A DNA stretch of 10,709 nt from contig CAZMCI010000036.1 in NCBI GenBank assembly GCA_964564905.1, positions 1-10,709 of the forward strand, written 5' to 3'. This document shows positions 6,605-10,709 of the stretch, in pieces. Both the position numbers and the translations under genes were made by a program. This stretch comes from B75-G9 sp964564905 (GTDB lineage: Archaea > Hadarchaeota > Hadarchaeia > Hadarchaeales > Hadarchaeaceae). The notes beneath the pieces are model-generated. The model had not been told where the DNA came from. It saw only the letters and a program-made list of their open reading frames with translations, and made no database searches. Positions within the stretch are counted from its first letter, which is position 1, and the number at the start of each line of letters is the position of its first letter.

Positions 6605-6809
6605 CTATTTTCCAACAACTTTCTCTGCAGCCCTGACCAGCCATCCCGGCATTGGAACTATCCGCGCTATGAGCAGCAGCTCCTCCTTTGTTACCGCCTT
6701 CGTCACCAGAATCCATACAACATAAAACGCAAGGCTCGGTACCATGATCGCAAACGCCTCAACCCACGGGGACAGTTCAATGACCGATTTCAGCTCTAAG
6801 ATCAGAACA
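6605..6809 (-). CDS. Flippase piece 3 (C-terminal, read past the premature stop)
   Basis: Reading the third minus-strand frame after the premature TGA gives an open stretch of about 66 codons. It begins LILELKSVIELSPWVEAF, continues with a hydrophobic segment (AIMVPSLAFYVVWILVT), then a basic tail with KEELLLIARIVP and MPGWLVRAAEKVVGK before TAG at 6607-6605. It has no start codon of its own context and makes sense only as the normal C-terminus of the flippase. Confidence 0.75.
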
Positions 6810-7776
6810 GGGTGAGAATACTTCCGAGAATTGTCTTAGCTAAGGAGGAAGTCGGTGCTGTGAACTTTGTAATCCTCTTTGAATAATAGAATAGAAGCAT
6901 GCTTCCAAGTGCATAGGAAGCGAGAGTGGTCATAGCAGCCCCCTCAATCCCGTACGCGGGGACAAGGGCCAAGTTTCCAAAGAAATTGAGGATAGCTATC
7001 GTGGCAACCACTTTTGAGCTTACGATGGGTTTGCCTATTCCCTGCATGGTGTATGACATGATCATGAAGAGGGTGTAGGCGACCGCGGTTGCGCTGAGTA
7101 TCTGCAGGGCAGTCGCGCCGGCCAGATAGCCCGGCCCGAAAAGGAGGTTTATTACTATTTCTGGAAAGGCGATGAAGACGAGGATCCCGGGAATAATGGC
7201 AATGAAAGAGAATTTCACGAGGCGCAGCGCCCCTTCCAGCAGCTTTTTCTCCCGCCTCGCCCAGAGCTCTGACACCATTGGGAAGAACACCGTCACAAGA
7301 GCGGTCGGGAAGTACCACAGGAAGCGTGATACCGGCTGGGCAACCTGGTAGAGCCCGACCTCCGGAAGCGTCCGGAATCCGGTTATCATGAGGGTGTCCA
7401 TGTATCCTATGATGAGACTGCCAAGCCCTCCCAGAAACACGGGGATGGCGAAAAAGGACAGCTTCTTAATGAGAGGTTTGGTGATGGAGGTCTTGGCCCT
7501 GAATATGAAGGGATACCTGCGCCTGAGGAGTAGGAAAGCCAGAGACACCACCACCGAAAGCTCGATCAAATAGGCGAGTGCCACCCCTGTCACCCCGAGC
7601 CCAAAATAGCCCACCATGACAACCGCGAGGATCAGGATGAGGAAGTTCCTGAGAAACTGGAGCAGGGCGTACACCGGCATGTCCTGAAAACCCTGGAAGA
7701 CGTTGAGGAAGAGGAGAAAGGTCATCACGAAGAACCAGACTGCCAGAACTTGGATGAGCGGCACGGCGGCTTCGGC
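6802..7776 (-). CDS. Flippase piece 2 (central part)
   Basis: This frame carries the body of the transporter. It starts at EAAVPLIQVLAVWFF and includes DMPVYALLQFLRNFLIL, GVTGVALAYLIELSVVVS, GSLIIGYMDTLMITGF, FPEIVINLLFGPGYLAGA and YTMQGIGKPI, all usual for the flippase family. The Met within VPLIQ at 7764 is not a genuine start: the same frame extends upstream to the junction, and no ribosome site is present. It stops early at TGA 6802-6804 after SILTLF. Confidence 0.8.
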   Translation of the reverse strand, partial: AEAAVPLIQVLAVWFFVMTFLLFLNVFQGFQDMPVYALLQFLRNFLILILAVVMVGYFGLGVTGVALAYLIELSVVVSLAFLLLRRRYPFIFRAKTSITKPLIKKLSFFAIPVFLGGLGSLIIGYMDTLMITGFRTLPEVGLYQVAQPVSRFLWYFPTALVTVFFPMVSELWARREKKLLEGALRLVKFSFIAIIPGILVFIAFPEIVINLLFGPGYLAGATALQILSATAVAYTLFMIMSYTMQGIGKPIVSSKVVATIAILNFFGNLALVPAYGIEGAAMTTLASYALGSMLLFYYSKRITKFTAPTSSLAKTILGSILTLF

Positions 7777-8135
7777 TCGAAGCCTGAAGCGAGATGGCCG
7801 GAGAAAATATACAGCAGCACCGCGATGGAGAGCGAGAGCACGGCCTCAAAAGTCAGCGTGAAGACCAGGGAGGATTTCAGCTCCCCGAACCGCTTTTTGA
7901 CGTTGAACTCCGGGATGTATTTGGCTAGGGCGCTCCCGAACCCAAGCTCTCGAAACAAACCGAAAAAGGAGACGAATGTGAACACCGCGTAGAAAAGCCC
8001 ATACTCCTCTACGGTCAGCGACCTGGCGAGGAACATGCGCAGAAGGAACGCGACGAACTGCGATCCGATGAGCGCAACAAAAACTATGGCGCTTCCCTTT
8101 ATCAACCGTCTTGCGTATTCGTGTGCGTCTGGCAC
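7725..8135 (-). CDS. Flippase piece 1 (N-terminal, frame valid to about 7776)
   Basis: From GTG 8135 it reads VPDAHEYARRLIKGSAI, then membrane segments around IVFVALIGSQFVAFLL, YGLFYAVFTFVSFFGLF and FEAVLSLSIAVLLYIF. ARSLTVEEYGLF and RELGFGSALAKYIPEF are typical of the first third of Wzx proteins. After SGFE the frame turns into a non-family tail (PKPPCRSSKFWQSGSS), which marks the first shift. Confidence 0.8.
   Translation of the reverse strand: MPDAHEYARRLIKGSAIVFVALIGSQFVAFLLRMFLARSLTVEEYGLFYAVFTFVSFFGLFRELGFGSALAKYIPEFNVKKRFGELKSSLVFTLTFEAVLSLSIAVLLYIFSGHLASGFEPKPPCRSSKFWQSGSS
7768..7784. repeat. Perfect inverted repeat (6-bp stem, 5-nt loop) at the first flippase frameshift
   Basis: GGCTTC (7768-7773) and its exact complement GAAGCC (7779-7784) flank the loop GGCTC. 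The frame change in the flippase maps to the loop, where one base appears to be missing. A GC-rich hairpin of this kind is a plausible place for a base to be lost in sequencing, amplification or replication. Confidence 0.6.
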
Positions 8136-8211
8136 CCGTTCATCCTCCCAATGCAACGGAGATGTTAATCATACAGCTAAAAATATGGGATGGGGGAAAT
8201 AAACTTTCGTC
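8136..8211 (-). promoter_or_regulatory. 76-bp spacer with AT-rich, promoter-like stretch
   Basis: Between the glycosyltransferase stop and GTG 8135 the minus strand has two AT-rich patches, GAAAGTTTATTT (about 8191-8202) and CATATTTTTAG (about 8177-8187). Either could be an archaeal TATA element for a flippase-specific transcript, or the T-rich run could act as a weak terminator. Neither reading is strong. Confidence 0.25.
8144..8149 (-). promoter_or_regulatory. Ribosome binding site deciding GTG 8135 of the flippase
   Basis: GGGAGG on the minus strand lies 8 nt before GTG 8135, in frame with the flippase. The longer frame from TTG 8156 lacks such a site and would place this motif inside the coding region. 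Confidence 0.6.
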
Positions 8212-9357
8212 CTACCTGTGGATGTCCGAATATACTTTTTCAAGCATGTCCGCAATTCTCTCCCAGTCATAGTTTTGTGAGAACCTCACAGCATCTGCCC
8301 CCATGCCGCTTCTAAGCCGGTCATCTGCCAACAGCAGCCGGATTTTTTCCGCCATGTTTTCAGGCGATAATTTGACAAAGAAACCCGTTTTACCCTCCAG
8401 GATGAGCCGTTTGTCTATCCCGAGCGGGTGATCCGCGGCAATAACGGGGAGACCGCACGCATTCGCCTCAAGCGTCACGATGCTTGCCCCTCCCTCCTGC
8501 GTTGAGGGTATCACGAAAACCTTCGACGACTTCATGAGCGCCGTGACATCCCTGAAATCCTCAACAAATCCAAAAAACTTCACGTTTTCCGTCAGGTTCA
8601 GCTCCCCGGTCAGCTTCTCCAGTTTCTCCCTTTCCGGTCCATCTCCGATTATCCCGACCCTCAAATCGGGAAACTCCCTTTTCAGGAGCGCCGCCGCCCT
8701 GATCAGCACATCGATGTTCTTCGGCCTGATCAGCCGTCCCAGATAAACCACCTCGAGCTTCTCCGGCGAGGGCGGAACTCTCGAGATCTCCTCGAAGTCA
8801 ATCCCGTTCGGCACCATGCTTATCTTTTCGGCGCTGACGCCAAGCGAGATCAGGTCGTCCCTCGTCTGATCAGACACCGCGATAACCCTGTCGGCTAGCC
8901 CCAGCAGGATTGTTCTTTCCATTGCCCTGCCCACAATTCCCAGCGATCCCAGGTACTCCTTCCAGTACCCGCGCCATACCTCATGCCACGTGACCACCAG
9001 GGGCGTCCGCTTCAAAAGTGCGCCGATCTTGGCCGGAAAGGCGTGGAGGTAGGGAGCTTGGTAGCAGTCGATCACATCGAATTCGTGCTTCAAGAGGTGA
9101 GGCAGCACACCCTGGGCGAACTCCACGGCAGCTCCGATAGATCTCCGTCCCTTTGAGTAGAGGAAGACCGCCCCGCATACCCCGTGCACGTGAACGCCCT
9201 CCAGCTCCATCTCCGGATTTTTACCCCACCACCTCACCCCGAAAACATGAACATCGTGTCCCCGGCTGGCGAGCCTGCGGGAGAGCTCGTATATCCTCTT
9301 TTCCGCCCCGCCCTTCACAAATGGATAAATGGCGTCGTGAACGTATGCTATCCTCAC
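8212..9357 (-). CDS. GT4-type (group 1) glycosyltransferase
   Basis: The 381-residue GT-B enzyme would transfer a sugar from an activated nucleotide donor to a growing lipid-linked oligosaccharide at the cytoplasmic membrane face. It opens VRIAYVHDAIYPFVKGGAEKR, with the Gly-Gly acceptor-side loop at 16-17, and has VTWHEVWRGYW, a central VIAVSDQTRDDLISLG and VPNGID, then GRLIRPKN (Arg208, Lys213, donor phosphate contacts) and PSTQEGGASIVTLEANACGLPVIA. The acidic pair of the E-x7-E motif is Glu288 and Glu297, here spaced by eight residues. I start at GTG 9357, where the family begins. The frame extends to GTG 9417, but those 20 extra residues look non-family and have no ribosome site, while GGTG lies 5 nt before GTG 9357. 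It follows the oxidoreductase and precedes the flippase on the same strand. Donor and acceptor sugars cannot be told from sequence. Confidence 0.92.
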   Translation of the reverse strand: MRIAYVHDAIYPFVKGGAEKRIYELSRRLASRGHDVHVFGVRWWGKNPEMELEGVHVHGVCGAVFLYSKGRRSIGAAVEFAQGVLPHLLKHEFDVIDCYQAPYLHAFPAKIGALLKRTPLVVTWHEVWRGYWKEYLGSLGIVGRAMERTILLGLADRVIAVSDQTRDDLISLGVSAEKISMVPNGIDFEEISRVPPSPEKLEVVYLGRLIRPKNIDVLIRAAALLKREFPDLRVGIIGDGPEREKLEKLTGELNLTENVKFFGFVEDFRDVTALMKSSKVFVIPSTQEGGASIVTLEANACGLPVIAADHPLGIDKRLILEGKTGFFVKLSPENMAEKIRLLLADDRLRSGMGADAVRFSQNYDWERIADMLEKVYSDIHR

Positions 9358-9385
9358 CTCAACACCAATCAAATAATTTCGTTCC

Positions 9386-9396
9386 CATATATGAAG
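9386..9396 (-). promoter_or_regulatory. Candidate archaeal TATA box ahead of the glycosyltransferase
   Basis: CTTCATATATG on the minus strand lies about 28 nt before GTG 9357, in the 78-bp spacer after the oxidoreductase stop. Archaeal TATA boxes sit about 25 nt before the transcript start, so this would give a very short or leaderless mRNA and supports the shorter start. It rests on a single AT motif in GC-rich surroundings. Confidence 0.35.
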
Positions 9397-9435
9397 CCAC
9401 GATGTCCCGGAGTCCACGCCCGGCAGCTGAACGGG

Positions 9436-10446
9436 TCAGAGCCTGACCACGCGCCCGGTCCTGGATGACTCATAGATCGCGTGAACCATCTCCACGACTT
9501 TCTTCCCGTCGTGGCCGCTGGCCATCGGCTGACGCCCGTCCGCGACACAGGAGATGAAGTCCTTCAGCTCAAGCTCATAGGACCGGGGCGGCTCGGCGGA
9601 GTAGTCGAAAATCTGGCGCGCCCCATCCTTCGCCGTGAGGGCGGTTGTGCTGGTCACCGCCCATTTACCGCTGTTGACCGACTTTTCACCCCTGTTGTCT
9701 ATGATCACGGATCCATCCGACCCATACACCTCCATGTACATGTATCCCGACCATTCCGTCCATGAGGACTGGATGAACGCCAGCTTGCCGTCCTCAGCCC
9801 TGAATATCCCCATCCCATTGTCCTCGACCTCAATCGGCATGTGGAGGGTCGCGACGTGTCCGGTGCACTCTGAGAAGTCCCCCACGAACCAGCGGAAGAG
9901 ATCGAGGATGTGGGCTCCATTATCGAGCATCGTCCCCCCTCCAGCCGTCTCCCTGTCTACGTTCCAGGTGTGCAGGACCTTCTTCCCGTCGTGCCCTATC
10001 CATCCCCTCACGAAGAGCGGTTTTCCTATTGCTCCCCCGTCGATCAGCTCCTTTGCCTTCCTGACGTTCGAGAAATATCTGAGGTTTGATCCGGTTTTGA
10101 GGAACACCCCGTTGCGCCTCGCCGCCTCGATCATGGCACGCGCCTCCTCTGGGTTTCGAGCCAATGGTTTTTCACAGATGACGTGCTTTTTAGCTTCCAG
10201 CGCCGCGATGGAGATTGGAGCATGATATTTGTTCGGTGTGGCCACCACCACGCAGTCGACATCATCCCTCCCCACACCTTTCAGGTAATCGGTGGTATAC
10301 TCACATCCAATTTCACGTGCCAGTCCAGAAACAAGTTTTTCGTCGGTGTCCACCAGGCAGGATATCTCGGCGCCGATCTTCCTGAGGGCGTTTATCCTTC
10401 TCCTCCCGAATCCCCCACAACCGACCACACAGAATCTGATCATCAT
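9436..10446 (-). CDS. Gfo/Idh/MocA family NAD(P)-dependent sugar oxidoreductase
   Basis: The 336-residue protein has an N-terminal Rossmann domain with FCVVGCGGFGRRRI (5-18) and VVVATPNKYHAPI. The family signature CEKPLARNPEEA (91-102) contains the catalytic Lys93. The C-terminal alpha/beta domain has AGGGTMLDNGAHILDLFRW, with Asp175 and His179 as likely active-site residues. Family members oxidise or reduce a sugar hydroxyl with NAD(P); in glycan loci they often act on UDP-sugars at C3. Its start overlaps the stop of the preceding DegT-type aminotransferase (ATG 10446 with TGA 10445-10443), so the two are translationally coupled. That pairing fits oxidation followed by amination, as in WbpB/WbpE-type systems, but the substrate is inferred from context only. 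The second ATG at 10443 is an equally good start. No signal peptide is seen, so it should be cytoplasmic. Confidence 0.92.
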   Translation of the reverse strand: MMIRFCVVGCGGFGRRRINALRKIGAEISCLVDTDEKLVSGLAREIGCEYTTDYLKGVGRDDVDCVVVATPNKYHAPISIAALEAKKHVICEKPLARNPEEARAMIEAARRNGVFLKTGSNLRYFSNVRKAKELIDGGAIGKPLFVRGWIGHDGKKVLHTWNVDRETAGGGTMLDNGAHILDLFRWFVGDFSECTGHVATLHMPIEVEDNGMGIFRAEDGKLAFIQSSWTEWSGYMYMEVYGSDGSVIIDNRGEKSVNSGKWAVTSTTALTAKDGARQIFDYSAEPPRSYELELKDFISCVADGRQPMASGHDGKKVVEMVHAIYESSRTGRVVRL

Positions 10447-10709
10447 TTTCCTTCCTTCGCTGAGAGGATGACCTCGGTTATATATTTTATCTGATCCTTG
10501 GTGAGGGTGTTCCCCGATGGGAGGTTTATCCCTTCTCTGCCGAGCTTCTCTGCCACGGGGTATTTCTCCCCCCGGTACTGCTTTGCGTAAACCGGCTGGA
10601 CATGAATCGGATAAAAAGCGGATCTCGTCTCTATTCCCCTCTCCTTCAAATACGCCATCAGCTTGTCCCGGTCCATCCCGAAGGAATCCTCGATGAGAAC
10701 GGTATACAT
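10443..10709 (-). CDS. DegT/DnrJ/EryC1/StrS aminotransferase, C-terminal fragment at window edge
   Basis: Only the last 88 residues are inside the window; the frame continues past 10709. The motifs YTVLIEDSFGMDRDKLMAYL, KERGIETRSAFYPIHVQPVY, YPVAEKLGREGINLPSGNTL and DQIKYITEVI are the standard C-terminal sequence of the DegT family, colinear with the end of the complete DegT-type gene on the other strand but clearly different in sequence. The catalytic lysine lies outside. Being coupled to the Gfo/Idh/MocA gene, it probably aminates that enzyme's keto-sugar product (inference). The internal Met at the window edge is not the start. Confidence 0.88.
   Translation of the reverse strand: MYTVLIEDSFGMDRDKLMAYLKERGIETRSAFYPIHVQPVYAKQYRGEKYPVAEKLGREGINLPSGNTLTKDQIKYITEVILSAKEGK

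Larger units (their letters stand above)
6605..8135 (-). pseudogene. Wzx-type oligosaccharide flippase, interrupted by two frameshifts
   Basis: Read across two frame changes, this region encodes one polytopic membrane protein of about 510 residues, the usual size for MATE-like polysaccharide flippases (RfbX/Wzx) that move lipid-linked oligosaccharides across the membrane. Piece 1 ends near 7774-7778, piece 2 continues in the next frame to a TGA at 6802-6804, and piece 3 resumes near 6805-6810 and ends at TAG 6605-6607. Each shift is consistent with one missing base. Restoring one gives ..SGFE-x-EAAVPLIQ.. at the first junction and ..ILTL-x-LILELKSV.. at the second, both smooth hydrophobic continuations. 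Twelve or more hydrophobic segments are visible. Start: GTG 8135, with GGGAGG 8 nt upstream, beats TTG 8156, which has no ribosome site. The gene follows a glycosyltransferase, as expected for Wzx. It may be a true pseudogene or an intact gene with two sequencing or assembly errors; coding character is well kept, so I lean to errors. Confidence 0.85.

Noticed and set aside
6569..6799. Plus-strand open frame after the dehydratase
   Set aside because: It lies opposite the flippase C-terminus once that is read past the premature stop; its product is low-quality and Arg/Asn-rich.
7768..7784. Hairpin as a transcription terminator or attachment site
   Set aside because: It is inside coding sequence with no T-run after it and no second copy or integrase nearby.
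9358..9417. N-terminal extension of the glycosyltransferase to GTG 9417
   Set aside because: The extra 20 residues look unlike the family, have no ribosome site and overlap the TATA-like motif.
9635..10225. Plus-strand open frame (196 codons) opposite the oxidoreductase
   Set aside because: GC-rich antisense frame; the minus strand carries unmistakable Gfo/Idh/MocA motifs, and this frame resembles no family.

Overview
This window is a surface-glycan (nonulosonic acid) biosynthesis locus from what looks like an uncultured, probably thermophilic archaeon. The archaeal call is an inference. It rests on Shine-Dalgarno sites of the GAGGTG/GGTGA type, heavy use of AGG/AGA for Arg and ATA for Ile in the left half, a TATA-like box in front of one gene, and dense ATGA-type gene overlaps. 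No rRNA or informational gene is present to fix the lineage, and a bacterial thermophile is not excluded. The sequence is draft quality: it contains a run of ten N and one gene with two apparent single-base losses.

Layout, plus strand (1-6587): the 3' part of a class III aminotransferase runs into the N gap. After the gap come seven tightly packed genes: a NeuB/LegI-type nonulosonate synthase, a sugar-type formyltransferase, a NeuC/LegG-type hydrolysing UDP-sugar 2-epimerase, a PIG-L (LmbE) sugar deacetylase, a hexapeptide acyltransferase, a DegT/DnrJ aminotransferase and a soluble UDP-GlcNAc 4,6-dehydratase-like SDR. Minus strand (10709-6605): the end of a second DegT-family aminotransferase, a Gfo/Idh/MocA oxidoreductase, a GT4 glycosyltransferase and a Wzx-type flippase broken by two frameshifts. 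The two sets converge with 17 bp between their stop codons. No stretch above 300 bp lacks a gene, and I saw no tRNA, rRNA, CRISPR array, insertion sequence or plasmid feature.

How it fits together: the plus-strand set matches the legionaminic acid route step by step. UDP-GlcNAc would be dehydrated (SDR), aminated at C4 (DegT) and N-acylated (hexapeptide transferase), then converted to the free 2,4-diamino-trideoxy mannose sugar (NeuC/LegG-like) and condensed with phosphoenolpyruvate (NeuB/LegI-like). The CMP-activating enzyme is not visible and could lie upstream. Two genes are extra to the standard route: the PIG-L deacetylase and the formyltransferase. Together they suggest that an N-acetyl group is replaced by N-formyl, giving a modified nonulosonic acid. 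The minus-strand set would supply a further amino or keto sugar, a glycosyltransferase and export of the lipid-linked oligosaccharide.

The most notable points are the deacetylase/formyltransferase pair in an archaeal-looking legionaminate cluster, the loss of the usual catalytic Asn in the formyltransferase, the Ser-Met-Lys active site of the soluble dehydratase, the strong base-composition mosaic (formyltransferase and NeuC-like genes AT-rich, minus-strand genes GC-rich), and the flippase, whose C-terminal 66 codons can only be recovered by reading past a premature stop.
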